A stretch of DNA of 64,000 bases from Streptomyces paradoxus. GTDB lineage: Bacteria; Actinomycetota; Actinomycetes; Streptomycetales; Streptomycetaceae. Location of the stretch: the NCBI RefSeq assembly GCF_014202475.1, contig NZ_JACHGV010000021.1, forward strand, positions 1 to 64,000, read 5' to 3'. The notes under the pieces were generated by a model that saw only the letters and a program-made list of their open reading frames with translations, was not told the DNA's origin and searched no databases. This document shows positions 7,599 through 15,513 of this stretch, piece by piece. The position numbers were made by a program, and so were the translations under genes. The first letter of the stretch is position 1. Every line of letters starts with the position of its first letter.

Positions 7599-8993
7599 AT
7601 GCGAACCGACACTTCTCCCGGCACCCTGCCGGCGCGGGAGCACCTCCCGGCCGCACCAGCCGGTACGCCTGTCCTGGACGTAGTGATCCCCGTCCACAAC
7701 GAGGAGAAGGACCTCCAGCCGTGCGTCCGCAGACTGCACGAGCACCTCGACCGGACGTTTCCCTACGCGTTCCGCATCACGATCGCCGACAATGCCTCCA
7801 CGGACACCACCCCGCAGGTGGCGCGGCAACTGGCGGCGCAGATCCCCGAGGTGACCACCTTTCGCCTGGAGCAGAAGGGGCGCGGCCGAGCCCTGCGGGC
7901 CGTCTGGTCCGCCTCGAACGCCCCGGTGCTCGCCTACATGGACGTGGACCTGTCCACCGACCTCAACGCCCTGCTCCCGCTGGTGGCACCGCTGATCTCC
8001 GGCCACTCCGACCTCGCCATCGGCTCCCGGCTGACGCGCAGTTCCCGGGTGGTGCGCGGCCCCAAGCGGGAGTTCATCAGCCGCGCCTACAACCTCGTCC
8101 TGCGCGGCTCGCTCCAGGCGCGGTTCTCGGACGCCCAGTGCGGCTTCAAGGCGATCCGTCGGGACGTGGCCCAGGTGCTGCTGCCGCTCGTCGAGGACAC
8201 CGGCTGGTTCTTCGACACCGAGATGCTGGTGCTCGCCGAGCGCGCCGGGCTGCGGATCCACGAGGTGCCGGTCGACTGGGTCGACGACCCCGACTCGACC
8301 GTGCACATCGTCAGGACCGCGACCGACGACCTCAAGGGCGTGTGGCGGGTCGGCAGGGCCCTGGCCACCGGCTCGCTGCCGCTGGACCGGCTCACCCGGC
8401 CGTTCGGCGACGACCCGCGCGACCGTGACATCGAGGACGTGCCGAAGGGACTCGCCCGGCAGCTCGTCGGATTCTGCGTGGTCGGGGCCCTGTCCACCCT
8501 CTTCTACCTGCTGCTCTACAGCGGCTTCCGGGTGTTCACCGGCTCCCAGACCGCCAACGCCCTCGCCCTGCTGGTCTCGGCGGTCGCCAACACCGCGGCC
8601 AACCGGCGGCTCACCTTCGGGGTGCGCGGGCGGGGCGGGGCCGTACGGCACCAGGCGCAGGGTCTGGTGGTCTTCGGTATCGGACTCGCCCTGACCAGCG
8701 GTTCGCTCGCGGCACTGAACGCGGCGACCTCCGAGCCCGCCCACTCCACCGAACTGGCCGTCCTCATCGCGGCCAACCTCGCGGCCACCGTGCTGCGCTT
8801 CCTGCTCTTCCGGGCGTGGGTGTTCCCGGACCGGCGCGAGGACGACCCGGCGCGTGCCGTCGCCCCTTCCTCCTCGTCCTCGTACGACACCACCCCCTTC
8901 CGCGCCGGTGACGTCGCGGACTCCTGGCGGGACGCCACCGTGCAGCTGCTGCCGGTGCGCCCGCACGACACCGATGCGAGGGACCTCCGATGA
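7599..8993 (+). CDS. GT2 glycosyltransferase fused to GtrA domain
   Basis: A 464-residue membrane enzyme. Residues 20-270 form a dolichyl/polyprenyl-phosphate sugar synthase of family GT2: VIPVHNEEKDL start, nucleotide site IADNASTDTT, and AYMDVDLSTD, whose acidic residues bind the metal and nucleotide sugar. A GtrA domain with four hydrophobic segments follows (about 285-415), including FCVVGALSTLFYLLLYSGFR. GtrA proteins move or present the lipid-linked sugar, so the fusion probably makes and flips polyprenyl-phosphate sugar. ATG 7599 is preferred; an in-frame start at 7563 overlaps the kinase. The downstream GT39 gene overlaps by 4 bp and should use the lipid-linked sugar. Confidence 0.88.
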   Translation: MRTDTSPGTLPAREHLPAAPAGTPVLDVVIPVHNEEKDLQPCVRRLHEHLDRTFPYAFRITIADNASTDTTPQVARQLAAQIPEVTTFRLEQKGRGRALRAVWSASNAPVLAYMDVDLSTDLNALLPLVAPLISGHSDLAIGSRLTRSSRVVRGPKREFISRAYNLVLRGSLQARFSDAQCGFKAIRRDVAQVLLPLVEDTGWFFDTEMLVLAERAGLRIHEVPVDWVDDPDSTVHIVRTATDDLKGVWRVGRALATGSLPLDRLTRPFGDDPRDRDIEDVPKGLARQLVGFCVVGALSTLFYLLLYSGFRVFTGSQTANALALLVSAVANTAANRRLTFGVRGRGGAVRHQAQGLVVFGIGLALTSGSLAALNAATSEPAHSTELAVLIAANLAATVLRFLLFRAWVFPDRREDDPARAVAPSSSSSYDTTPFRAGDVADSWRDATVQLLPVRPHDTDARDLR

Positions 8994-11173
8994 CCGTCCG
9001 CTACGACCAGCCGGCCACCGGCAGAGACACGAGCCCCGGCACCTGGACGCGACCCCCGGACGCCGCGCCGGCTCCGCGCGCCGGTGCCCCCGGCCGGTCC
9101 TTCCCGCAGCGGCTGTGGCGCGGCCGGCCCGAGGACCCCCGCTGGGCCCGCCCGGCCTTCCTCGCCCTGCTGCTGGCGACGGCCGTGCTCTACCTGTACA
9201 ACCTGAGCGCCTCCGGCTACGCCAACTCCTTCTACTCGGCGGCCGTTCAGGCGGGCAGTCAGTCCTGGAAGGCGTTCTTCTTCGGCTCGCTCGACGCGGC
9301 GAACGCCATCACCGTCGACAAGCCCCCGGCCGCGCTGTGGCCGATGGCCCTCTCCGTGCGGCTCTTCGGCCTCGGCTCCTGGGCGATCCTCGTGCCCGAG
9401 GTCCTCATGGGCGTCGGCACGGTGGCCGTCGTGTACGCGGCCGTGCGCCGCCGGTTCAGCCCCGCGGCCGGGCTGATCGCGGGCGCCGTGCTGGCGCTCA
9501 CCCCCGTCACGGCGCTGATGTTCCGCTTCAACAACCCCGACGCGATGCTGGCGCTGCTGATGGCGGCGGCCTGCTACCTCGTCATCCGCGCACTGGAGGA
9601 CGGCCGTACGAAGTGGCTGCTGTGGGCCGGTGCCGCGATCGGCTTCGCCTTCCTCGCCAAGACCCTCCAGGCCTTCCTGATCCTGCCCCCGCTCGCCCTC
9701 GTGTACGGCGTGTGCGCCCCGGTGACGGTGAGGAAGCGGATCGGCCAGCTCGCCGCGGGGCTCGCCGCGATCGTCGTCTCCGGCGGCTGGTGGGTCGCGA
9801 TCGTCGAACTCTGGCCCGCCTCCTCCCGCCCGTACATCGGCGGCTCGCAGAACAACAGCTTCCTCGAACTGACCTTCGGCTACAACGGCCTGGGCCGCCT
9901 CAACGGCGACGAGACCGGCAGTGTCGGAGGCGGCGGCGGGGGCGGCAACGGCGGCGGCGCCTGGGGCGAGACCGGCTGGGACCGGATGTTTAGCTCGTCC
10001 GTCGGCGGCCAGATCTCCTGGCTGATCCCGGCCGCGCTGATCCTGCTCGTCGCGGGCCTGGTCGCTACGCTCCCCCACTCTCGACTTCGCTCGAGCGGGG
10101 GGACCCCCATGGCCCGCCGGACCTCGGCGACCCGCGGCGCGTTCCTGGTGTGGGGCGGCGCGCTGCTCACGACCATGCTCGTCTTCAGCTACATGCAGGG
10201 CATCTTCCACGAGTACTACACGGTCGCCCTCGCCCCCTACATCGCCCCGCTGACCGGGATGGGCGCGGCCCTGCTCTGGGAGAAGCGGGACAAGGCGTGG
10301 GCGTCGCTGACCCTGGCCGCCGCGATGACGGCGACCGCGGCCTGGGGGTACGTCCTGCTCAACCGCTCCTCCGACTACCTGCCCTGGCTCAAGTGGCTCG
10401 TCCTGGCCGGCGGTCTGACGGCGGCCCTCGGGCTGATCTTCGCCGGCCGACTGGGACGCCGGCTGGCCCTGGGAGCGGCCGGGCTGGGCCTCGTCGCCGC
10501 GCTGGCCGGTCCGGCGGCGTACACCCTCACCACGGTGAACGAGGGGCACACCGGCTCGATCGTCACGGCGGGCCCGGCGGTCGCGGGCGGCCGCGGCGGA
10601 CCGGGCGGTGGCGGCGGCCCCGGCGGAGGCGGCTTCCCGGGCGGCGGCCCGAACCAGCAGGGTCCGAACCAGAACGCCCAAGGCCGGCAGGGCAACGGCT
10701 TCCCCGGCGGCGGCCCGAACCAGCAGGGCCAGGGCCAGAACCAGCAGAACGGTGACGGCGGCCGTATGGGCGGCATGGGCGCAGGCGGCGGCGTCGGCGG
10801 CCTGCTCAACGGCGCCAGCGTCAGCACCGAGGCCCAGACGCTGCTGGAGACCGACGCCGACCGGTACACCTGGGCAGCGGCGGCCATCGGCGCCCAGAAC
10901 GCGGCGAGTTACCAGCTGTCCACCGGCGACCCGGTGATGGCCATCGGCGGCTTCAACGGCACGGATCCGTCCCCGACCCTGGCCCAGTTCAAGAAGTACG
11001 TGGCGGACGGAGAGATCCACTACTTCATCGCCTCCGGCGGCATGGGCGGCGGCATGGGCGGCAGCAGCAACGGGACCTCCTCCCAGATCACCTCCTGGGT
11101 CGAGGCCAACTTCAAGAAGGTCACGGCCGGTTCGGCCACGTTCTACGACCTCACCCAGAAGGCGAGCAGCTGA
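8990..11173 (+). CDS. GT39/ArnT-like membrane glycosyltransferase
   Basis: A 727-residue polytopic protein of the PMT/ArnT group (lipid-linked sugar donors, transfer outside the membrane). The first extracytoplasmic loop has NSFYSAAVQAGSQSWKAFFF and ITVDKPP, the conserved catalytic-loop region with its Asp-Lys pair. About eleven to thirteen hydrophobic segments run to about residue 520. A disordered tract (about 529-604) with FPGGGPNQQG twice then leads to an extracytoplasmic C-terminal domain with VMAIGGFNGTDPSPTLAQF. Residues 360-374 come from an inserted palindromic repeat. The gene overlaps the GT2-GtrA gene (ATGA) and probably uses its product. The acceptor is unknown. Confidence 0.87.
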   Translation: MTVRYDQPATGRDTSPGTWTRPPDAAPAPRAGAPGRSFPQRLWRGRPEDPRWARPAFLALLLATAVLYLYNLSASGYANSFYSAAVQAGSQSWKAFFFGSLDAANAITVDKPPAALWPMALSVRLFGLGSWAILVPEVLMGVGTVAVVYAAVRRRFSPAAGLIAGAVLALTPVTALMFRFNNPDAMLALLMAAACYLVIRALEDGRTKWLLWAGAAIGFAFLAKTLQAFLILPPLALVYGVCAPVTVRKRIGQLAAGLAAIVVSGGWWVAIVELWPASSRPYIGGSQNNSFLELTFGYNGLGRLNGDETGSVGGGGGGGNGGGAWGETGWDRMFSSSVGGQISWLIPAALILLVAGLVATLPHSRLRSSGGTPMARRTSATRGAFLVWGGALLTTMLVFSYMQGIFHEYYTVALAPYIAPLTGMGAALLWEKRDKAWASLTLAAAMTATAAWGYVLLNRSSDYLPWLKWLVLAGGLTAALGLIFAGRLGRRLALGAAGLGLVAALAGPAAYTLTTVNEGHTGSIVTAGPAVAGGRGGPGGGGGPGGGGFPGGGPNQQGPNQNAQGRQGNGFPGGGPNQQGQGQNQQNGDGGRMGGMGAGGGVGGLLNGASVSTEAQTLLETDADRYTWAAAAIGAQNAASYQLSTGDPVMAIGGFNGTDPSPTLAQFKKYVADGEIHYFIASGGMGGGMGGSSNGTSSQITSWVEANFKKVTAGSATFYDLTQKASS
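10069..10110. repeat. Palindromic dispersed repeat inside the GT39 gene
   Basis: TCCCCCACTCTCGACTTCGC followed by TCGAGCGGGGGGACCCCCAT is a common Streptomyces intergenic palindrome: CTCGA pairs with TCGAG and TCCCCC with GGGGGGA around a CTTCGC loop. Here it lies in frame inside a coding sequence and encodes LPHSRLRSSGGTPM in a loop between membrane segments. Confidence 0.75.
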
Positions 11174-11187
11174 CACGTCCCTGACCG

Positions 11188-11224
11188 GGCGAAGGGCGGT
11201 GGCCGGAAGCCACCGCCCTTCGCC
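11188..11224 (+). terminator. Strong terminator of the glycosyltransferase operon
   Basis: A perfect 16-bp stem (GGCGAAGGGCGGTGGC / GCCACCGCCCTTCGCC) with a CGGAA loop, 15 bases after the stop of the GT39 gene. Confidence 0.85.
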
Positions 11225-11243
11225 GTCCCCGCCCGGAACTCTG

Positions 11244-11276
11244 TTGTACGCCGTATAAGAACTGTTCTACGGTGTA
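11244..11276 (+). promoter_or_regulatory. Promoter and TetR-type operator of MFS gene
   Basis: TACGCCGTA (11247-11255) and TACGGTGTA (11268-11276) form an inverted repeat with one mismatch around a 12-bp centre. It overlaps a plausible -35 TTGTAC (11244) and -10 TTCTAC (11265). The pump's ATG follows 10 bp later with no ribosome site, so the transcript is probably leaderless. The TetR protein at 12902 is the natural candidate repressor. Confidence 0.6.
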
Positions 11277-11280
11277 CGGC

Positions 11281-12777
11281 ATGACGACGTCCCCCCAGGA
11301 AACGGCCGCGCCGCAGACGGCCCACGGAAGCCACCCGCAACGCTGGCTGATCCTCGGTGTCATCTGCCTCGCGCAGCTCACCGTGCTGCTCGACAACACG
11401 ATCCTGAACGTGGCCATCCCCTCGCTCACCCGCGAGATGGACGCGACGACCGCCGACGTCCAGTGGATGATGAACGCCTACGCACTGGTGCAGTCCGGCC
11501 TCCTGCTCACAGCGGGCAACGCCGCCGACCGCTACGGCCGCAAGCTGCTGCTGATGTCGGGCCTGGCGATCTTCGGCGTGGGCTCGCTGGCGGCCGGGCT
11601 CTCCCAGAGCCCGGGCCAGCTGATCGCGGCCCGCGCCGGCATGGGCGTCGGCGGCGCGCTGCTGATGACCACGATCCTCGCGGTCGTCGTGCAGATCTTC
11701 GACGACCAGGAGCGGGTGAAGGCCATCGCGCTGTGGTCGACGGTCAGTTCGCTCGGCTTCGCGGCCGGACCGCTGATCGGCGGCGTGATGCTGAACCACT
11801 TCTGGTGGGGCGCGATCTTCCTCATCAACATCCCGGTCGCGCTGCTCGGCCTGGTCGCGGTCGCCGCGCTGGTGCCGGAGTCGAAGCACCAGGCCGGTGA
11901 CCGGCCCGACCTGCTCGGCGCGGTGCTCTCGACCATCGGTATGACGGCCGTCGTCTACGCGATCATCACCGGGCCCGAGCACGGCTGGACCTCCGCGCAG
12001 GTGCTGGTCTCCGCCGTGACCGGCGCGGCCGTGCTCGCCCTGTTCGTGCTGTGGGAGCTGCGCACCGAGCACCCGATGCTCGACATGCACTTCTTCCGCA
12101 ACCAGAAGTTCGTGGGCGCGGTCGCGGGCGCGATCCTCGTGGCGTTCGGCATGACGGGGTCGCTGTTCCTGCTCACGCAGCACCTGCAGTTCGTCCTCGG
12201 CTACGAGCCGCTGGACGCCGGGCTGCGGACGGCGCCGCTGGCGCTGACCGTCGTCGCGCTCAACTTCACGGGGGTCGGGGCGAAGCTGGTCCTCAAGGCC
12301 GGCACACCGGCGGCGATCGCGCTGGGCATGACCCTGGTGGCAGCCGGGCTCGCGGCGATCGCGCTGCTCGGAGGACACGGGTACGAGGGCACGCTGCTCG
12401 GGCTGGTCGTGATGGGCGCGGGTGTGGCGCTGTCCATGCCGGCGATGGCCAACGCGATCATGGGCGCGATACCGCCGGAGAAGGCGGGTGTGGGAGCGGG
12501 GATCAACGGGACGCTCGCGGAGTTCGGCAACGGGCTGGGCGTCGCCGTCCTCGGTGCCGTGCTCAACTCCCGGTTCGCGTCGCTGGTCGCCGTGTCCGCG
12601 ACGTCGCTGCCGGCGGCGCTGGCGGCGGCCGACAGTGCCGAGGAGAAGGCGCGCATCTCCGACGCGTTCGCCTCCGGGCTGGAGACGAGTCAGTTGGTGG
12701 GGGCGGTTGCGGTGCTGGCCGGTGGACTGGTCGCGGCGGCGTTGCTTCGACGTGCTGAGCGGGCAGAGTCCGCCTAG
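11281..12777 (+). CDS. MFS drug-efflux transporter (DHA2, 14 TM)
   Basis: A 498-residue proton-driven exporter of the 14-helix DHA2 group. Helix 1 contains LTVLLDNTILNVAIPSL, the motif D1 region of this group, and the loop between helices 2 and 3 has GNAADRYGRKLLL (motif A). Helix 5 carries LGFAAGPLIGGVML, the antiporter motif C. The chain ends with a short basic tail. The start has no ribosome site but sits at the expected leaderless position of the promoter upstream. The TetR gene 124 bp downstream, on the same strand, probably controls it. The substrate is unknown. Confidence 0.9.
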   Translation: MTTSPQETAAPQTAHGSHPQRWLILGVICLAQLTVLLDNTILNVAIPSLTREMDATTADVQWMMNAYALVQSGLLLTAGNAADRYGRKLLLMSGLAIFGVGSLAAGLSQSPGQLIAARAGMGVGGALLMTTILAVVVQIFDDQERVKAIALWSTVSSLGFAAGPLIGGVMLNHFWWGAIFLINIPVALLGLVAVAALVPESKHQAGDRPDLLGAVLSTIGMTAVVYAIITGPEHGWTSAQVLVSAVTGAAVLALFVLWELRTEHPMLDMHFFRNQKFVGAVAGAILVAFGMTGSLFLLTQHLQFVLGYEPLDAGLRTAPLALTVVALNFTGVGAKLVLKAGTPAAIALGMTLVAAGLAAIALLGGHGYEGTLLGLVVMGAGVALSMPAMANAIMGAIPPEKAGVGAGINGTLAEFGNGLGVAVLGAVLNSRFASLVAVSATSLPAALAAADSAEEKARISDAFASGLETSQLVGAVAVLAGGLVAAALLRRAERAESA

Positions 12778-12820
12778 GAGCTCGGGGCTGGTCGTAGCGC
12801 GCGGGTGTGGGTCCGTCGTG

Positions 12821-12855
12821 GTTGATCGCGCCGTTCCCCGCGCCCCTGAAAAGAC
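12821..12855 (+). repeat. Dispersed Streptomyces intergenic motif
   Basis: GTTGATCGCGCCGTTCCCCG followed by CGCCCCTGAAAAGACGG is one copy of a sequence found between genes throughout Streptomyces chromosomes (core CGTTCCCCGCGCCCCT). A degraded relative (CATCGCGCCGTTCC) is at 20758. Its role is unknown; here it lies between the pump and its TetR gene. Confidence 0.6.
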
Positions 12856-12901
12856 GGCGCGTCTAGCATGAGCGGCGTTGGAAGATCGAGGAAGGTGCGC
12901 C

Positions 12902-13681
12902 ATGGCGAAAGCCGCCCGGCAGGATCAGCCGCGGTCCAGTGTCTGGCTGGAGGGCACGGCGCACCGGCGGCGTGGCGGGGGGCAGCCCTCGGGGCTGGAC
13001 CGGGACCGGATCATCGAGGTCACCGTGCGGCTGCTGGACGCCGAAGGCCTGGCCAAGTTCTCCATGCGGCGGCTGGCCGGCGAGCTGAACGTCACCGCGA
13101 TGTCCGTCTACTGGTACGTCGACACGAAGGACGACCTGCTAGAACTCGCCCTGGACGAGGTCATGGGCGGGATGCGGCTGCCCGATCCGGACGCCGGTGA
13201 GGACTGGCGGGACCAGGTGCGTGCGCTCGCCCGGGAGTACCGGACCCTGCTCGTGCGGCACCCCTGGGTGTCCGCGCTGGTCGGGGTCTTCCTCAACATC
13301 GGCCCCAACAGCCTGGCGTTCTCCCGGGTCGTCCAGCGCGTCGTCCGCAGGACCGGACTGCCCGCGAAACGCATGACGAGCACGATCTCGGCCGTCTTCC
13401 AGTTCGTCTACGGCTACGGCACCCTGGAGGGCCACCTCGCCTCCCGGGCCACGGCCGGCGGCATGAGCGTCGACGAGTACTTCCAGCAGGCACTGAGCGC
13501 CGTGACCGCCGCCCCGCAGGCCGCCGACGTCCTGAAGGAGTCGCGGGAGATCATGGCGGCCCGTGGCGGCGACACGGTCGCCGAGATGCTGGAGCGCGAC
13601 TTCGAGTTCGCGCTGGAGCTGCTGATCGCGGGCATCGAGGCGATAGTCACCCGCGAGCGGGAAGCCGAAGCAGAGGGCTGA
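12902..13681 (+). CDS. TetR-family regulator
   Basis: A 259-residue repressor. The helix-turn-helix domain (about 37-85) reads LDRDRIIEVTVRLLDAEGLA, then KFSMRRLAGELNVTAMSVYW with the recognition helix. The larger than usual C-terminal part (about 100-250) fits the TetR_C_1 group, which binds small lipophilic drugs. GAGGAAGG precedes the ATG. It lies downstream of the MFS pump in the same direction, and the palindrome over the pump's promoter is its likely operator. It ends one base before the convergent PPOX gene. Confidence 0.88.
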   Translation: MAKAARQDQPRSSVWLEGTAHRRRGGGQPSGLDRDRIIEVTVRLLDAEGLAKFSMRRLAGELNVTAMSVYWYVDTKDDLLELALDEVMGGMRLPDPDAGEDWRDQVRALAREYRTLLVRHPWVSALVGVFLNIGPNSLAFSRVVQRVVRRTGLPAKRMTSTISAVFQFVYGYGTLEGHLASRATAGGMSVDEYFQQALSAVTAAPQAADVLKESREIMAARGGDTVAEMLERDFEFALELLIAGIEAIVTREREAEAEG

Positions 13682-13682
13682 C

Positions 13683-14153
13683 CTACTCCCCTTCGACCAG
13701 CCGCGCCGGGAACCCGCCGGTCGCCACCGGCCCCCACCGCTCCGGCGTGATCCGGATGATCGACTTGCCCTGCTTGAGCATCGCCGCGCGGTACTCGTCC
13801 CAGTCGGGGTGCTCCCCGGCGATGTTCCGGTAGTACTCGACGAGCGGCTCGACGGAGTCGGGGGCGTCGACGACCTCGGCCGTGCCGTCGATCTGCACCC
13901 AGGGGCCGTTCCAGTCGTCGCTGAGCACGAGCAGGCTCACGCGGGGGTCCCGCTTGGCGTTGCGGGTCTTGGCGCGCTCCGGGTAGGTGGAGACCACGAT
14001 CCGGCCGGAGTCGTCGACACCGCAGGTCAGCGGGGAGCCCTGGGGGCCGCCGTCGGCCCTGCGGGTGAGCAGGATCGCGTGGTGCCGCGGGCGTACGAAG
14101 TCGAGCAACTCGTCCAGGGAGACGCGGGTGTTCGTCGCGATGTTCGGTGCCAT
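13683..14153 (-). CDS. PPOX-class F420-dependent oxidoreductase
   Basis: A 156-residue split-barrel flavin/deazaflavin protein of the pyridoxamine-5'-phosphate-oxidase-like superfamily. The pattern RHHAILLTRRADGGPQGSPL, then IVVSTYPERAKTRNAKRDPR with the family's R/K phosphate-binding cluster, then WVQIDGTAEVV is that of the actinobacterial F420-binding branch (TIGR03618-like). The substrate is unknown. It converges on the TetR gene with a one-base gap and stands alone on its strand, followed by the STAS gene. Confidence 0.8.
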   Translation of the reverse strand: MAPNIATNTRVSLDELLDFVRPRHHAILLTRRADGGPQGSPLTCGVDDSGRIVVSTYPERAKTRNAKRDPRVSLLVLSDDWNGPWVQIDGTAEVVDAPDSVEPLVEYYRNIAGEHPDWDEYRAAMLKQGKSIIRITPERWGPVATGGFPARLVEGE

Positions 14154-14163
14154 GTGCGGCAGC

Positions 14164-14517
14164 CTACGACGCCAGGGCTTCGGCGAGGTCGTCGTACACG
14201 GGGACGTCCCGGCGCAGGCCGGTCAGCTCCAGGACGCGGCCCGTGACCCCCTCCGGCCGGGCCACGAGACGCACCACGGCGCCGGGCGGCAGCCGGTGCC
14301 GTACGTCGTTGACGAGGCGGACGCCCTGGGAGTCCATGAAGGAGGTCGTCCTCAGGTCGAGGACGAGGACCTCCAGCCGGTCACCCTGGGCCCCGGCCGC
14401 GGACAGGACGAGCGGCAGCAGCTCCGCCGCATTGCAGAAGTCGATCTCGGCGGGCATCGTGAGGTGGACGCGACCTGGGAGATCGCGCGGTTCTGTGGGA
14501 TTCGTGAAGAAGGTCAC
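14164..14517 (-). CDS. STAS-domain anti-sigma-factor antagonist
   Basis: A 117-residue STAS protein of the SpoIIAA/RsbV type. The strand RVHLTMPAEIDFCNAAELLP and the phosphorylation loop LDLRTTSFMDSQGVRLV are clear; the Ser of DSQG is the residue that anti-sigma kinases phosphorylate. Start is uncertain: GTG 14517 has CAGGTGAG at a good distance, while GTG 14526 is possible. The neighbouring GAF-ANTAR genes and the SigB-type sigma factors 6 kb away suggest stress or developmental control, but the partner kinase is not identified here. Confidence 0.8.
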   Translation of the reverse strand: MTFFTNPTEPRDLPGRVHLTMPAEIDFCNAAELLPLVLSAAGAQGDRLEVLVLDLRTTSFMDSQGVRLVNDVRHRLPPGAVVRLVARPEGVTGRVLELTGLRRDVPVYDDLAEALAS

Positions 14518-14751
14518 GGCACTCACCTGGCAGACGTTCGTCCGGTTTCCGGTAAGGCCGCTTCCTGACCCGTGGCGCCATTCCACCATGCTGGGGCCCG
14601 GTGGTGGAAGCGCCCCTCAGCGGCGTCGGCCGGGCGTCACTTGACGGCAACCGAACGGTTAGAGTGCTGTCCGTCCTGTGCTCGCAGTCGGGAATGTGCT
14701 GCGGAGCTCTCCTGCGCACGGCCATGGCCGTGCATGCCGAAGAGGTTCGTG

Positions 14752-15456
14752 GTGGCTGCGTCCGAGTTTCCTGATTTGCCCCGTTTTCCGGCTGGCGTCG
14801 AGCTGGCCGAGGCCCTCACGGTGGCTTCTCAGCAGCTGCACGAAACCCTCACACCCCACAGCGCCCTGCGCACGGCGGTCGGGCTGGCGGTGCACCTCAT
14901 GCCGGGCGCCGAGCACGCCGGCATCTCCGTGATCGAGCGCGGCGACAAGCTCCGCACCCTCGCCTGGACCGACGAGGTCGTGCGCTCCGCCGAGTCCCGG
15001 CACACCGGCCGCGAGCAGCACGGGCTGTGGGACCAGTTGTGGAACAGCCCGGTGGCGCACATAACGGACAGCGAGGCGGACGACGGCTGGGACGTGCTCG
15101 CGGCGCTGGGCCTGCGCTCCGCGCTGTCGCTGCGGCTGCGCGCCGACCGCCGCCGGCTGACCGTGCTGACGGCATACGCGCGTAAGCCGGGCGCCTTCGA
15201 CGAGGAGGCCACGCGTGTCGGCCGGCTGTTCAGCGCGCACGTCAGCATCGCCCTGGACTCGGCGACCGTGCGCGAGCAGCTCACCGAGGCCATGCACACC
15301 CGGGACCTGATCGGACAGGCCACCGGCATCCTCATGGAACGCCAGGGCATCGACGCGGCCGCGGCCTTCGAGAGCCTGGTGCGGGCCTCCCAGCGGGAGA
15401 ACGTGAAACTGCGCGACCTCGCCCGCCGGATCGTGGGTGCGCACAACACCCCCTGA
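14752..15456 (+). CDS. GAF-ANTAR regulator 1
   Basis: A 234-residue signal-responsive RNA-binding protein. A GAF domain (about 25-150) begins LTPHSALRTAVGLAVHLMPG. The ANTAR domain (about 165-225) reads MHTRDLIGQATGILMERQGI and ends LRDLARRIV. ANTAR domains bind paired hexanucleotide-loop hairpins in nascent RNA and block termination. GTG 14752 is preferred because GAAGAGG lies 6 bases upstream; ATG 14734 is in frame. It is followed after 57 bp by a second gene of the same design and is divergent from the STAS gene. Confidence 0.82.
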   Translation: MAASEFPDLPRFPAGVELAEALTVASQQLHETLTPHSALRTAVGLAVHLMPGAEHAGISVIERGDKLRTLAWTDEVVRSAESRHTGREQHGLWDQLWNSPVAHITDSEADDGWDVLAALGLRSALSLRLRADRRRLTVLTAYARKPGAFDEEATRVGRLFSAHVSIALDSATVREQLTEAMHTRDLIGQATGILMERQGIDAAAAFESLVRASQRENVKLRDLARRIVGAHNTP

Positions 15457-15513
15457 GGTGAGGTGGATTACGCAGGGGGCGTGTCCGGCCGGTGACGGGA
15501 TACCCGTACGGTC

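Noticed and set aside
7584..11173. Secondary-metabolite glycosylation cluster
   Set aside because: The GT2-GtrA and GT39 enzymes are of the cell-envelope lipid-sugar type, and there is no synthase, sugar-nucleotide pathway or resistance gene nearby.
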